DNA from: Anaerovibrio lipolyticus | Lineage (GTDB): Bacteria > Bacillota > Negativicutes > Selenomonadales > Selenomonadaceae | Reading direction: 5' to 3' | Length of the DNA stretch: 64,000 bases | NCBI RefSeq assembly: GCF_021531495.1 | Contig: NZ_JADYTY010000006.1 | Location: 22,736 to 86,735, forward strand | Shown here: in pieces, positions 17,722 through 27,674 of the stretch | Layout: each line of letters begins with the position of its first letter | Numbering within the stretch: position 1 is the first letter of the stretch | Made by a program: the position numbers and the translations under genes | The notes under the pieces: model-generated | Database searches by the model: none | Seen by the model: the letters and a program-made list of their open reading frames with translations, nothing else | Told to the model about the DNA's origin: nothing

Positions 17722-18921
17722 ATGCAGTTAACTGATGAACAGATATATGCCAAGGATGCCCAGGATTATTTGCCGGTGTTTGCCCGCTACAAAATAGTTC
17801 TGGATCATGGTGATGGTGTATATGTATATGATACTCAGGGCAATAAATATATTGATTTTCTGGGCGGTATAGCGGTAAACGTGCTGGGGCATAATCACAA
17901 GGAACTGGTTAAGGCTGTGGCAGACCAGGCTGGCAAAATGATTCATTGCTCCAATCTGTACTACACCCAGGTACAGGCTGATGCGGCAGAAAAGCTGGTA
18001 AAGCTTAGCGGTTTGGGCAAGGTATTCTTTGGTAATTCCGGTGCGGAGGCCAATGAAGGCGCTATTAAGATTGCCCGTAAATATGCTCACAGCATTGATG
18101 CTGACAAATCTCAGATTATCTCTGCCATTCACAGCTTCCACGGCCGTACTATTGCTACGCTGACTGCTACTGGCCAGCCAAAATATCATGAGGGCTTTGG
18201 ACCATTGCCAGCAGGCTTTGATTATGTGCCTTATAATGATATTGAGGCTTTGGAAAAGCTTATGAGTGACAAGACTGCTGCTGTTATGCTGGAGCCTATT
18301 CAGGGGGAGGGCGGTGTCCATGTTCCTGATGTGGCATATATGCAGAAGGTGCGCCAGCTTTGTGATAAGTACAATGCAGTTTTGATTTTTGATGAAATCC
18401 AGAGCGGTATGGGCAGAAGCGGCAAGTTCTTTGCTTATGAAAACTTCGGCATTAAGCCTGATGTGGTAACTCTGGCCAAGGGCTTGGCTGGCGGTGTACC
18501 TATCGGCGCCTTTATTGCTACTGACAAGATAGCAGCAGCCTTCCACGCAGGAGATCACGGCTCTACCTTTGGTGGCAATCCTTTGGCCTGTGCTGCAGCT
18601 AATGTGGTATTGGACATTGTAGGTAAGACAAACTTCCTGCAGCATGTAGTGGAAATGGGAGATTATATGAAGTCCCGTTTGGAGGCTATGCAGGCCAAGT
18701 ATCCTGCTTTGATTAAGGAAGTGCGGGGCATGGGCCTGATTCTGGGCATGGAGCTGACCAAGCCTGGCCGGGAAATTGTTAATGACTGCCTGGGCAAGGG
18801 GGCTATTATTAACTGCACTGCTGGTAATGTACTGCGGTTTGTACCACCTTTGATTGTAACCAAGGAGCATATTGATGAGGTATGCGATGCTTTGGAGGCT
18901 GTATTGCCTGCTTATGTGTAA
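17722..18921 (+). CDS. argD: Acetylornithine aminotransferase
   Basis: 399-aa class III PLP aminotransferase making N-acetylornithine. GNSGAEANEGAIK binds the cofactor phosphate, IFDEIQSGMGR holds the PLP aspartate, and TLAKGLAGG holds the Schiff-base lysine near residue 253. DHGSTFGGNPLA completes the active site. It follows argB by 12 bp. Just downstream the operon is interrupted by an IS-like remnant before argF. Confidence 0.94.
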   Translation: MQLTDEQIYAKDAQDYLPVFARYKIVLDHGDGVYVYDTQGNKYIDFLGGIAVNVLGHNHKELVKAVADQAGKMIHCSNLYYTQVQADAAEKLVKLSGLGKVFFGNSGAEANEGAIKIARKYAHSIDADKSQIISAIHSFHGRTIATLTATGQPKYHEGFGPLPAGFDYVPYNDIEALEKLMSDKTAAVMLEPIQGEGGVHVPDVAYMQKVRQLCDKYNAVLIFDEIQSGMGRSGKFFAYENFGIKPDVVTLAKGLAGGVPIGAFIATDKIAAAFHAGDHGSTFGGNPLACAAANVVLDIVGKTNFLQHVVEMGDYMKSRLEAMQAKYPALIKEVRGMGLILGMELTKPGREIVNDCLGKGAIINCTAGNVLRFVPPLIVTKEHIDEVCDALEAVLPAYV

Positions 18922-18924
18922 TGT

Positions 18925-19210
18925 AGTATAATTTATGAAGGAGAAGACCTGCGAAATTCGTTCACGCAGTCGAAACGCGAAAACCAAGCAGTAGACTGCC
19001 AGTAGGTAATTTTTAAAGGTTACGTGTATTAACCTGCCGTAATTTAAAGACCTTGCGGTTGTAAAGATAACAAGCATTCATATACACAATACCGTGGGAC
19101 ACACGGAAATATACGCTTGGGGAGAGCGTGTAAGACATATAGGCTACGGTCTATATGCAGTGCTCAGGGAACCAAGAATCCCCTGCCTTTAGGCATGGGG
19201 AGAGTCAAGA
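18925..19210 (+). mobile_element. IS200/IS605-like remnant or nonautonomous element in the arg operon
   Basis: The 313-bp gap between argD and argF holds no gene. Its right part ends in a bulged CCCC...GGGG hairpin with central CTTTAG (19180-19200) followed by AGAGTCAAG, the form of IS200/IS605 right ends, preceded by structured GC-richer sequence (from about 19100) like the omega-RNA region upstream of such ends. A CTGCG/CGCAG hairpin (18949-18969) may be a left end. No tnpA or tnpB remains. A near-identical hairpin occurs at 13270-13292. Boundaries are estimates. Confidence 0.55.
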
Positions 19211-19234
19211 GGTATACAAATTGGAGGTTTTTAG

Positions 19235-20164
19235 ATGTTAAAAGGTAAGGATATGCTTTCCATCCACGATTTGTCTGTGGATGAGGTTAATGAAATCCTG
19301 GCATTGGGCCATGAGCTTAAGGCCAAGCAGAAGGCTGGTATTGAGCATCATATCCTCAAGGGCAAAACCTTGGGTATGATTTTTGAGAAATCTTCTACTC
19401 GTACCCGTCTTTCCTTTGAAACAGGTATGTATCAGCTGGGCGGTCAGGCTTTGTTCCTGTCCAATCGTGATTTGCAGCTGGGCCGTGGCGAGCCTATTAA
19501 GGATACAGCTAGAGTAATGTCCCGCTATCTGGATGGCATCATGATTCGTACCTATGGCCATGAGAGAGTAGAGGAGCTGGCTCAGTGGTCTGATATTCCT
19601 GTTATCAATGCCCTGACTGACCTTTTACATCCATGCCAGGTGTTGACAGATCTGCTGACCATTCAGGAGCACAAGGGCAAGAACATGAAGGGCTTGAAGA
19701 TGGCTTATGTAGGTGATGGCAATAATATGACCAATTCCTACATGTATGGCTGTGCCAAGGCTGGTATTGATTTCGTTTCCGCTAATCCAAAGGGCTTTGA
19801 GCCTGATATGCAGGTTTATAAAAATGCCTGTGAGGATGCCAAGGAAACCGGGGCCAAAATCCAGCTGGTAAATGATCCATTTGAGGCTGCCAAGGATGCT
19901 GATATTGTGGTTACTGATACCTGGGCCAGCATGGGCCAGGAGGCAGAGCATGATGAGCGCAAGAAGATTTTCAAGGATTATCAGGTAAATGAGGAGCTTC
20001 TAAAGGTGGCTGACAAGCGGGTTATTGTTATGCACTGTCTCCCAGCTTATAGAGGCGAGGAAATTACTGATGATGTTCTGGAGGCCTATGCTGATGTTAT
20101 TTTTGATGAAGCAGAAAACCGTCTCCACACCCAGAAGGCTATTATGGCCTTGACTATGGGCTGA
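19235..20164 (+). CDS. argF: Ornithine carbamoyltransferase
   Basis: 309-aa enzyme joining ornithine and carbamoyl phosphate to citrulline. The carbamoyl-phosphate motif STRTRLSFE (near residue 50), the ornithine-site HPCQVLTD and HCLPAYRGEE are intact. Its start has a good GGAGG site at 19223-19227, so translation is independent of the upstream insertion. The biosynthetic role is clear from context; there are no arginine deiminase genes nearby. Confidence 0.94.
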   Translation: MLKGKDMLSIHDLSVDEVNEILALGHELKAKQKAGIEHHILKGKTLGMIFEKSSTRTRLSFETGMYQLGGQALFLSNRDLQLGRGEPIKDTARVMSRYLDGIMIRTYGHERVEELAQWSDIPVINALTDLLHPCQVLTDLLTIQEHKGKNMKGLKMAYVGDGNNMTNSYMYGCAKAGIDFVSANPKGFEPDMQVYKNACEDAKETGAKIQLVNDPFEAAKDADIVVTDTWASMGQEAEHDERKKIFKDYQVNEELLKVADKRVIVMHCLPAYRGEEITDDVLEAYADVIFDEAENRLHTQKAIMALTMG

Positions 20165-20233
20165 TAAATTTTGATAGCAGGTGCCACAGGCACATTTGCA
20201 TAATATTGAATGATATTTAAGGAGTTGTAAATT

Positions 20234-21445
20234 ATGGCAGAGTTTAAGAAAGTCGTATTGGCTTATTCCGGTGGTTTGGATACCTCCGTTATTATCCCTT
20301 GGTTGAAGGAAAATTATGGTGGCTGTGAGGTTATTGCTTGCTGTGCTGATATTGGCCAGGGCGATGATATGCAGGCTATTCACGACAAGGCACTGCGTTC
20401 CGGTGCTTCCAAGTGCTATATTCTGGATCTGACTCAGGAGTTCCTGGAGGATTATGTATGGCCTACTTTGAAGGCTGGTGCTGTATATGAGGGCAAGTAT
20501 CTGCTGGGTACCTCCTTTGCACGTCCACTGATTGCTAAGCATTTGGTTGATGTAGCCAAGAAGGAAGGCGCTGATGCCATTGCTCACGGTGCTACCGGCA
20601 AGGGCAATGATCAGGTTCGTTTCGAGCTGACTGTTAAGGCTTTGGCTCCTAATATGGCTATTATTGCTCCTTGGCGTGAGTGGGATCTTCTGTCCCGTAC
20701 TCAGGAGATTGAGTATGCCAAGGCTCACAATATTGAGATTCCTACTGATAACAAGAAGTATTCCATGGATAAGAATATCTGGCATCTGTCCCATGAGGGT
20801 TCCGATCTGGAGGATCCTTGGAATGAGCCTCACAACGAGATGATGCTGGTTTCTCAGGCTCCTGAGAATGCCAAGGATGAGGCTGAATATGTAACTATCG
20901 ACTTCGAGAAGGGCAACCCTGTTGCTGTTAACGGCAAGAAGATGGGTGCTGTAGAGCTTTTGACTGCTCTCAATGAGATTGGTGCTCGCAACGGTGTAGG
21001 TATTGTGGATATCTGCGAGAACCGTCTGGTTGGCATGAAGTCCCGTGGTGTATATGAGAATCCTGGCGGAGCTATTCTCTACTATGCTCATCGTGAGCTG
21101 GAGTATCTGTGCCTGGATCGTGCTACCTTCCACTACAAAGAGGGTGTAGCTATCCGCTTTGGCGAGCTGGTATATGATGGAATGTGGTTCTGCCAGCTCC
21201 GTGAGGCTCTGACTGCTTTCGTTGACAGCACTCAGGAAACTGTAACCGGTACTGTAAAGCTGAAGCTCTACAAGGGCAATATTATGAGTGCTGGTGCCAA
21301 GTCTCCATATTCCCTGTACAATCAGGAATTTGTAACCTTCGAGGAGGATCATGTTTACAATCAGGCTGATGCAGAAGGCTTTATCAACCTCTTTGGCTTG
21401 CCACTGAAGGTTCGTGCTCTGATGCAGGAAAAGGCAGGTAAATAA
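20234..21445 (+). CDS. argG: Argininosuccinate synthase
   Basis: 403-aa ATP-dependent ligase joining citrulline and aspartate. The N-terminal PP-loop [10 protein letters not shown] is present, with the ATP-binding [11 protein letters not shown] segment. Length is standard. Upstream gap of 69 bp contains a small GTGCC/GGCAC hairpin (20182-20194) and AT-rich TGCAT...-type half boxes that might bind ArgR. Codon bias suggests strong expression. It ends 1 bp before argH. Confidence 0.95.
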   Translation: MAEFKKVVLAYSGGLDTSVIIPWLKENYGGCEVIACCADIGQGDDMQAIHDKALRSGASKCYILDLTQEFLEDYVWPTLKAGAVYEGKYLLGTSFARPLIAKHLVDVAKKEGADAIAHGATGKGNDQVRFELTVKALAPNMAIIAPWREWDLLSRTQEIEYAKAHNIEIPTDNKKYSMDKNIWHLSHEGSDLEDPWNEPHNEMMLVSQAPENAKDEAEYVTIDFEKGNPVAVNGKKMGAVELLTALNEIGARNGVGIVDICENRLVGMKSRGVYENPGGAILYYAHRELEYLCLDRATFHYKEGVAIRFGELVYDGMWFCQLREALTAFVDSTQETVTGTVKLKLYKGNIMSAGAKSPYSLYNQEFVTFEEDHVYNQADAEGFINLFGLPLKVRALMQEKAGK

Positions 21446-21446
21446 T

Positions 21447-22877
21447 ATGGCAGAGCAGCTCTGGGGTGGTCGTTTTTCCAAGTCCACCGATGAGATGATA
21501 AATGATTTTCAGGCTTCTATTGATTTTGACAAGCGTATGTACAATGAGGATATTGCTGGCTCCATTGCCCATGCTACCATGCTGGCCAAGGTAGGCATTA
21601 TCTCTGAGACAGACCGTGATGATATTATCAAGGGCTTGAAGGATATCTACAAGAAAATAGAAGAGGGCAATTTCTCCTTTGAGGTTGCCCTGGAAGATAT
21701 TCACATGAATATCGAGAAAAGACTGACTGATGCTATTGGCGAGGCTGGCGGCAGACTGCATACCGCCCGCAGCCGTAACGACCAGGTGGCCTTGGACACC
21801 CATATGTTCATCCGCCGTCAGGTTGTGGAGGTAGAGAAGCTGATTCTGGATATGCAGGCAGCTTTGGTGGAAACCGCCCGCAAGTACAGCGATGTGATTA
21901 TGCCTGGCTATACTCATCTTCAGAGAGCACAGCCTATTCTTTTCTCCCATCATATGATGGCTTATTTCTCCATGTTGAAGCGGGATTTTGACCGTTTCCG
22001 GGGAGTATATGAGCGCTGTGATATTATGCCTTTGGGAGCAGGTGCCCTGGCTGGTACTACCTTCCCAATTGACAGACCTTTTGTGGCTGAGCAGTTGAAT
22101 TTTGATGCTATTTATAGCAACAGTCTGGATGCAGTATCTGATCGGGATTATATTATGGAGTTCCTGTCTGCGGCTTCCATTCTCATGGTTCATCTGTCCC
22201 GTCTTAGTGAGGAAACCATTCTGTGGTGTTCTCGTGAGTTCTTCTTTATTGAGCTGGATGATGCTCATTGCACTGGTTCTTCCATGATGCCTCAGAAGAA
22301 GAATCCTGATGTATCTGAGCTGGTAAGAGGCAAAACAGGTCGGGTTATGGGCCATCTTATGGCTATGCTGACCACTGTTAAGGGCTTGCCACTGGCTTAC
22401 AACAAGGATTTGCAGGAGGACAAGGAGGGTATCTTTGATGCCATTGATACCATCAAGTTCAGTTTGGCAGTTTATGCCCGGATTCTCCGGGGCATGAAGG
22501 TGCGGAAGGATGTTATGCGTCGGGCTGTGGCAGAGGATTTCTCCAATGCTACAGATTTGGCAGACTATCTGGTGAAGAAGGGGATGCCTTTCCGTCAGGC
22601 CCATGCTGTATCTGGCAAGGCTGTTCACTACTGCATTGAGCAGGGTAAGTGGCTGGCAGATATGTCTATGGAGGAGTTCCAGAAGCTGTCTGACCTTTTT
22701 GCAGAGGATATTTACGAGGCTATCAGCCCAGAAACCTGTGTCAAAAACCGCAATTCCTATGGCGGTACTTCCTATCAGCAGGTAGAAATGCAGCTGCAGT
22801 TAGCTGACAAGCTGTTGGAGGCAGAGCAGGGATATATTACTGAAAAGGATGCCAAGCAGGCTAAAGTTCAGCTTTAA
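21447..22877 (+). CDS. argH: Argininosuccinate lyase
   Basis: 476-aa member of the fumarase/aspartase superfamily that splits argininosuccinate into arginine and fumarate. The superfamily signature GSSMMPQKKNPD with the catalytic serine is at about residue 275; LHTARSRNDQVALD and GYTHLQRAQP are also seen. Only 1 bp separates it from argG. The fumarate released can enter the fumarate reductase of this genome. Ends in a strong terminator. Confidence 0.95.
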   Translation: MAEQLWGGRFSKSTDEMINDFQASIDFDKRMYNEDIAGSIAHATMLAKVGIISETDRDDIIKGLKDIYKKIEEGNFSFEVALEDIHMNIEKRLTDAIGEAGGRLHTARSRNDQVALDTHMFIRRQVVEVEKLILDMQAALVETARKYSDVIMPGYTHLQRAQPILFSHHMMAYFSMLKRDFDRFRGVYERCDIMPLGAGALAGTTFPIDRPFVAEQLNFDAIYSNSLDAVSDRDYIMEFLSAASILMVHLSRLSEETILWCSREFFFIELDDAHCTGSSMMPQKKNPDVSELVRGKTGRVMGHLMAMLTTVKGLPLAYNKDLQEDKEGIFDAIDTIKFSLAVYARILRGMKVRKDVMRRAVAEDFSNATDLADYLVKKGMPFRQAHAVSGKAVHYCIEQGKWLADMSMEEFQKLSDLFAEDIYEAISPETCVKNRNSYGGTSYQQVEMQLQLADKLLEAEQGYITEKDAKQAKVQL

Positions 22878-22889
22878 AATTTAAAAGGA

Positions 22890-22928
22890 AGTAGCAGTTC
22901 AATGCTGAGTATTGAATTGCTACTTTTT
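22890..22928 (+). terminator. Terminator of the arginine operon
   Basis: 14-bp stem (22890-22903 with 22911-22924, one G-U pair), then T run. Confidence 0.9.
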
Positions 22929-23025
22929 TGTTAATTGAAAAAAGGGAAAATGTGTGGCAAAATATACTTGCGGTAAGTTATGGTTGCGATTGTGGGAATA
23001 GTGTAGAAGATTGTGAGTTGATGAT

Positions 23026-23904
23026 GTGAGTAAAACCATGAAGGGGGTAATCTGCCTTTCTCTGGCAGGAATCATCTGGGGCGGTTTGTTTCTGGCTGTA
23101 AGATTGGTAGTAGGCTCCATTGAGGCGGTGCCTTTAGTTTGGTGTCGTTATATATTGGCATTTTTTGCCCTTTATGCTTTGGGGAGCTATCGTCATGTAG
23201 ATTGGCGTATTCAGCGGAAGGATTGGAAACTGGTGGCTTTGGTAGGGTTAATAGGTCAAACCTTGTCTATTGTTACTCAGGAATCAGGTACTTTGTTAAC
23301 CTCTGCCCAGACAGGTTCCACTATAACAGCAGCTACACCGGCTTTTATGGTGGTTTTTGGCTGTTGGATATTAAAGGAAAAAATGACTCTGGGACGGATT
23401 ATGTCTGTGGTTTTGGCTACTATTGGTGTTATGCTGATTGTTTACGATCCAGATAATTTTCAGGTAAATCTTTGGGGTGGCATATTGCTGATGATAGCAG
23501 CCATTACCTGGGCTTTAATGGCGGTATTTTTAAAGCTATTGGAGCATTATTCGCCTATTGTCTTGACGTTTTATGGGCTGATTGTGGCCTTGATATGCTT
23601 GGCTCCCTATTCTATTTGGTGGCTGGCCACCCAGGGAGATTGGAATCTGTTGCTAAGTCCTACAGTATTGCTAAGTATTGGCTATATGGGTGTAATTTCC
23701 ACCACAGGAGGCTTTGTACTGTGGAATGAGGGCTTGCTTTATATGGATGCATCTACAGCAGGGCTGTTTATGTTCTGGCAGCCAGTGGTAGGTACTCTGC
23801 TGGGATGGCTGCTGTTGGGAGAGCCTATAACCCTGTGGTTCTGGCTAGGCTTTTTGCTGATTGTGGTAGGTGTAGTCATGGCTATGAGCAGAAATAAGTC
23901 TTAG
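23026..23904 (+). CDS. DMT-superfamily transporter (two EamA domains)
   Basis: 292-aa polytopic membrane protein with about ten hydrophobic helices forming two EamA repeats (roughly residues 4-135 and 146-288). SLAGIIWGG and the TSAQTGSTITAATPAFMVVFG and LFMFWQPVVGTLLGWLLLGEP segments are family-typical. Such proteins mostly export amino acids or metabolites; the substrate cannot be told. The start is uncertain: GTG 23026 or ATG 23038, neither with a strong ribosome site. Stands alone between the arg terminator and the rfb promoter. Confidence 0.82.
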   Translation: MSKTMKGVICLSLAGIIWGGLFLAVRLVVGSIEAVPLVWCRYILAFFALYALGSYRHVDWRIQRKDWKLVALVGLIGQTLSIVTQESGTLLTSAQTGSTITAATPAFMVVFGCWILKEKMTLGRIMSVVLATIGVMLIVYDPDNFQVNLWGGILLMIAAITWALMAVFLKLLEHYSPIVLTFYGLIVALICLAPYSIWWLATQGDWNLLLSPTVLLSIGYMGVISTTGGFVLWNEGLLYMDASTAGLFMFWQPVVGTLLGWLLLGEPITLWFWLGFLLIVVGVVMAMSRNKS

Positions 23905-23913
23905 TTAATTTGT

Positions 23914-23942
23914 TTCAATAAATGGTTGTTCTGTGCTATAAT
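23914..23942 (+). promoter_or_regulatory. Promoter of rfbABCD
   Basis: Extended -10 TGCTATAAT (TATAAT 23937-23942) with a weak -35 TTCAAT (23914-23919) at 17 bp, about 39 bp before rfbA. Confidence 0.6.
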
Positions 23943-23980
23943 GAAAAGGAATTTAACGAAGATGATTGAGGAGGTGCATT

Positions 23981-24877
23981 ATGAAGGGAATAGTGCTGGC
24001 AGGAGGTTCTGGGACTAGATTGTACCCGTTGACAACAGTAACATCCAAACAGCTTTTGCCTGTGTATGACAAGCCGATGATTTATTATCCCTTGTCTGTG
24101 CTTATGAATGCAGGAATTAGGGATATCTTGATTATATCTACCCCGGCAGATACACCTAGATTTGAGGCTTTGCTGAAGGATGGCAGTCAATTCGGCTTGC
24201 ATCTTAGCTATGCAGTACAGCCATCGCCAGATGGTTTGGCTCAGGCCTTTATTATAGGTGCTGATTTTATTGGGGATGATACAGTGGCTATGGTGCTGGG
24301 AGATAATATTTTTGCTGGTCATGGCCTTAACGGTCGGCTGAAAAGGGCAGTGGATTTGGCAGAGGCAGGTCAGGGAGCTACTATTTTCGGCTACTATGTG
24401 GACGATCCAGAGCGCTTTGGTATTGTGGAATTTGACCAGCAGGGAAATGCCATTAGCATTGAGGAAAAGCCGGCTCAGCCAAAGAGCAACTACTGTGTTA
24501 CTGGCTTGTATTTCTACGATAATCAGGTGGTGGAGCTGGCCAAGACCTTGAAGCCGTCTGCTCGTGGGGAGCTGGAGATAACGGATTTGAACAGGCTGTA
24601 TCTGGAAGCTGGGCGGTTGAATGTGGAACTGCTTGGGCAGGGATTTACTTGGCTGGATACAGGAACCCACGAAAGTCTGGCAGAGGCTACCAATTTTGTT
24701 AAGACGGTGGAAACCCATCAGCATCGTAAGATTGCCTGTCTGGAGGAAATTGCCTATCTTAATGGTTGGATTACCAAAGAGCAGGTGATGTCCACCTATG
24801 AGGTGTTGAAGAAAAATCAGTATGGACGGTATTTGCTGGATGTACTGGAGGGCAAATTTATTGATATTTTGCCATAA
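23981..24877 (+). CDS. rfbA: Glucose-1-phosphate thymidylyltransferase
   Basis: 298-aa nucleotidyltransferase making dTDP-glucose. The N-terminal [11 protein letters not shown] motif, [21 protein letters not shown] and [10 protein letters not shown] are diagnostic. ATG 23981 follows GAGGAGG at 6 nt; the earlier in-frame start lies upstream of this site and was rejected. First of four genes for dTDP-L-rhamnose, a precursor for surface polysaccharide or LPS. Confidence 0.95.
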   Translation: MKGIVLAGGSGTRLYPLTTVTSKQLLPVYDKPMIYYPLSVLMNAGIRDILIISTPADTPRFEALLKDGSQFGLHLSYAVQPSPDGLAQAFIIGADFIGDDTVAMVLGDNIFAGHGLNGRLKRAVDLAEAGQGATIFGYYVDDPERFGIVEFDQQGNAISIEEKPAQPKSNYCVTGLYFYDNQVVELAKTLKPSARGELEITDLNRLYLEAGRLNVELLGQGFTWLDTGTHESLAEATNFVKTVETHQHRKIACLEEIAYLNGWITKEQVMSTYEVLKKNQYGRYLLDVLEGKFIDILP

Positions 24878-24918
24878 GGCTGGCCATTTAAGGCAATTAT
24901 GGTTTTAGGAGATATTTT

Positions 24919-25950
24919 ATGACTATTATAGTAACTGGCGGTGCTGGATTTATTGGCAGCAATTTTGTATTTCATATGCTGCAGGCTCATCCAGATTATC
25001 GCATAGTGTGTCTGGACAAGCTGACTTATGCAGGAAATCTTTCTACTTTGGAGCCAGTGCTGCAACAGGATAATTTCCGCTTTGTCAAGGCAGATATTTG
25101 TGACAGACAGGCAGTGGATAAGCTGTTTCAGGAGGAAAAGCCTGATATAGTAGTAAATTTTGCGGCAGAATCCCATGTGGACAGATCCATTGAGAATCCG
25201 GGAATTTTTTTGGAAACCAATATTATGGGCACCGCAGTATTGATGGATGCCTGTCGCAAATACGGTATCCAGCGTTATCATCAGGTTTCTACCGATGAGG
25301 TTTATGGAGATTTGCCTTTGGATAGGCCGGATTTGTTCTTTACAGAGGAAACACCTCTCCATACCAGCAGTCCATATTCCAGCTCCAAGGCTAGTGCTGA
25401 TTTGCTGGTTATGGCCTACTATCGTACCTACGGTCTGCCTGTGACCATTAGTCGCTGCAGCAATAATTATGGGCCTTATCACTTCCCAGAGAAGCTGATT
25501 CCCCTTATGATTGCCAATGCCCTGGCAGATAAGCCTTTGCCAGTGTACGGCAACGGCGAAAATGTGCGGGATTGGCTCTATGTAGAGGACCATTGCCGGG
25601 CTATTGATTTGATTATTCACGCTGGCAAGGTGGGAGAGGTCTACAATGTAGGCGGTCACAATGAAAAGCGCAATATAGATATTGTGCGGATTATTTGTCA
25701 GGAACTGGGCAAGCCGGAAAGCTTGATTGTTCATGTAGAGGACAGAAAGGGCCATGATCGTCGTTATGCTATAGATCCAGCCAAGATTCATAGGGAGCTG
25801 GGCTGGCTGCCAGAAACTAAATTTGAGGATGGTATCAAAAAGACGATTAAGTGGTATCTGGAGCACAAAAAATGGTGGCAGGACATTATCAATGGCGAAT
25901 ATCAGGAATACTATGCCAAGATGTATGGCAGCAAAGGCGAGGTAAAATAA
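24919..25950 (+). CDS. rfbB: dTDP-glucose 4,6-dehydratase
   Basis: 343-aa short-chain dehydrogenase/epimerase-type enzyme, second step of dTDP-rhamnose synthesis. [10 protein letters not shown] binds [12 protein letters not shown] and [11 protein letters not shown] (catalytic Tyr-xxx-Lys) form the active site; [15 protein letters not shown] is typical. It ends 1 bp before rfbC. Confidence 0.95.
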   Translation: MTIIVTGGAGFIGSNFVFHMLQAHPDYRIVCLDKLTYAGNLSTLEPVLQQDNFRFVKADICDRQAVDKLFQEEKPDIVVNFAAESHVDRSIENPGIFLETNIMGTAVLMDACRKYGIQRYHQVSTDEVYGDLPLDRPDLFFTEETPLHTSSPYSSSKASADLLVMAYYRTYGLPVTISRCSNNYGPYHFPEKLIPLMIANALADKPLPVYGNGENVRDWLYVEDHCRAIDLIIHAGKVGEVYNVGGHNEKRNIDIVRIICQELGKPESLIVHVEDRKGHDRRYAIDPAKIHRELGWLPETKFEDGIKKTIKWYLEHKKWWQDIINGEYQEYYAKMYGSKGEVK

Positions 25951-25951
25951 A

Positions 25952-26548
25952 TTGGGAAAGATAAAGGTAACAAAGGCTCCCATTGAAGGACTTTATGTTA
26001 TAGAGCCTACTGTTTTTGGCGATAACAGGGGTTATTTTGTGGAAACCTATAATCAACAGGATATGCATGAGGCAGGTCTGGACATGGTTTTTGTGCAGGA
26101 CAATCAAAGCATGAGTACCAAGGGGGTACTGCGAGGTTTGCATTTTCAGAAGAAGCATCCCCAGGGAAAGCTGGTGCGGGTAATCCAGGGCAAGGTCTTT
26201 GATGTGGCTGTGGATTTGCGTCCCGGCTCTAACACCTATGGCCAGTGGTACGGCGTGGAGCTTTCTGCCGAAAACATGAAGCAGTTTTATATTTCTGAGG
26301 GCTTTGCCCACGGTTTTTTGGTGCTTAGCGAGAAGGCAGAATTTTGCTACAAGGTAACGGATTTTTATCATCCTGGTGATGAAGGTGGTTTGGCTTGGAA
26401 TGATCCGGAGATTGGTATAGATTGGCCTATGTTGACAGGTACATACAAGGGCACAGCAGATGCTGAGGGCTATCTGGTGGATGGTGTGGCCTTGAACCTT
26501 TCTGACAAGGATAAAAAATTGGGCACCTTGAAGGAGCTAATAAGATGA
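25952..26548 (+). CDS. rfbC: dTDP-4-dehydrorhamnose 3,5-epimerase
   Basis: 198-aa cupin-fold epimerase. LRGLHFQ carries the catalytic histidine, followed by LVRVIQGKVFDVAVDLR and FAHGFLVLS. The start is TTG 25952, 8 nt after GCGAGG, directly behind the rfbB stop. The 3' end overlaps rfbD by 4 bp, so the two are probably translationally coupled. Confidence 0.93.
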   Translation: MGKIKVTKAPIEGLYVIEPTVFGDNRGYFVETYNQQDMHEAGLDMVFVQDNQSMSTKGVLRGLHFQKKHPQGKLVRVIQGKVFDVAVDLRPGSNTYGQWYGVELSAENMKQFYISEGFAHGFLVLSEKAEFCYKVTDFYHPGDEGGLAWNDPEIGIDWPMLTGTYKGTADAEGYLVDGVALNLSDKDKKLGTLKELIR

Positions 26549-27459
26549 AGGTTTTTGTAACAGGAGCCAATGGTCAGCTAGGCCATGATGTAGTTAACGA
26601 GCTGGTGGCTAGAGGTCATGAAGCCATTGCCTCTGGCAGCGGGGAAAAATACACCGGGGTACAGGATGGTACGGCTGTCTGTAGTGCACCCTATTGTTCA
26701 ATGGATATTTGTCAGCGGGAGAATGTACGACAGGTATTGCTGGCTGTAAAACCAGATGCGGTTATTCATTGTGCCGCCTGGACCAATGTGGATGGTGCAG
26801 AGGAGCCGGAGAACAAGCCAAAGGCCCTGGCGGTTAACGGTGAGGGCACATCCAATATAGTAGATGCTTGCAATTATTTGGATTGCAAGATGATGTATAT
26901 TTCCACAGATTATGTCTTTAATGGTCAGGGCACAGAGCCTTGGCAGGCAGATTGTCAGGATTATGATCCCATGAATGTTTATGGCTTTGGCAAGCTAATG
27001 GGAGAGCTGGTAGTAAAGGAATGCCTCAAAAAATTCTTTGTGGTAAGGATTTCCTGGGTATTCGGCCGTAATGGAGGCAATTTTGTAGATACCATGCTGC
27101 GGGTAGGCAGTAATCATTCTCAGCTCAAGGTGGTTAATGACCAGATTGGCAGACCAACCTATACCTTGGATTTGTCCCGTCTGCTGGTGGATATGATAGA
27201 ATCTGAAAAATATGGATTTTACAATGCCACCAATGAGGGCAATAATATTAGCTGGTATGATTTTGCCAAGGAAATATTCCGTCAGGGGGATATGCCTGTG
27301 GAGGTGCTGCCAGTTACCACCGAGGAATATGGCATCAGCAAGGCACAACGACCGTTTAATAGTCGGTTGGACACAAGCAAATTGGCAGAGCAGGGCTTTC
27401 GGCCTTTGCCTGATTGGCAGGATGCCTTGAAGCGCTATCTGCTGGACAAAAATAGATAA
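26545..27459 (+). CDS. rfbD: dTDP-4-dehydrorhamnose reductase
   Basis: 304-aa NAD(P)H-dependent final enzyme of dTDP-L-rhamnose synthesis. VTGANGQLGHDV at the N-terminus, STDYVFNG, the catalytic YGFGKLMGE (Tyr-xxx-Lys) and RISWVFG are seen. It carries a short extra stretch near residues 32-52 compared with compact RmlD proteins. Coupled to rfbC by overlap. Followed by a structured noncoding segment that may terminate the operon. Confidence 0.94.
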   Translation: MKVFVTGANGQLGHDVVNELVARGHEAIASGSGEKYTGVQDGTAVCSAPYCSMDICQRENVRQVLLAVKPDAVIHCAAWTNVDGAEEPENKPKALAVNGEGTSNIVDACNYLDCKMMYISTDYVFNGQGTEPWQADCQDYDPMNVYGFGKLMGELVVKECLKKFFVVRISWVFGRNGGNFVDTMLRVGSNHSQLKVVNDQIGRPTYTLDLSRLLVDMIESEKYGFYNATNEGNNISWYDFAKEIFRQGDMPVEVLPVTTEEYGISKAQRPFNSRLDTSKLAEQGFRPLPDWQDALKRYLLDKNR

Positions 27460-27475
27460 TAGAAAAAATATATAT

Positions 27476-27614
27476 AACGAGGTGTCCGATGTCTCCTAAC
27501 TCTATAGGTGGCGGGAAGCTGTGCTAATGACATGGTGGAGTTAATATCTCAACCCTCGTCGAAACCCCATTGAAATAAAATGCAGAGGCATTTTCTTTGA
27601 ATAATGTAGGGGTT
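27476..27614 (+). ncRNA. Structured noncoding element with pseudoknot potential
   Basis: The 215-bp gap after rfbD holds ACGAGG (27477-27482) pairing with CCTCGT (27554-27559). Inside this, ATGTC (27489-27493) pairs with GACAT (27529-27533) and TAACTC (27497-27502) with GAGTTA (27538-27543). The order A-B-A'-B' makes these two helices a pseudoknot. Next comes a perfect AAAATGC-AGAG-GCATTTT hairpin (27577-27594) nested in AACCCC/GGGGTT (27563-27568/27609-27614). It may be the right end of an IS605-type element, a terminator, or a leader of cbiL. It lacks a recognisable cobalamin-riboswitch core. Confidence 0.5.
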
Positions 27615-27674
27615 ATAGAAATGTATGAGCAATATTCGAAGTTGGTTTTACCATGAAAGGACGGTTTTTATTTT

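Noticed and set aside
15667..21487. Long minus-strand frames opposite argJ, argB, argD and argG
   Set aside because: Same codon-bias shadow effect; the + strand genes are unmistakable.
27460..27674. Cobalamin riboswitch before cbiL
   Set aside because: The element is structured, but I see neither a B12 box nor the conserved core spacing.
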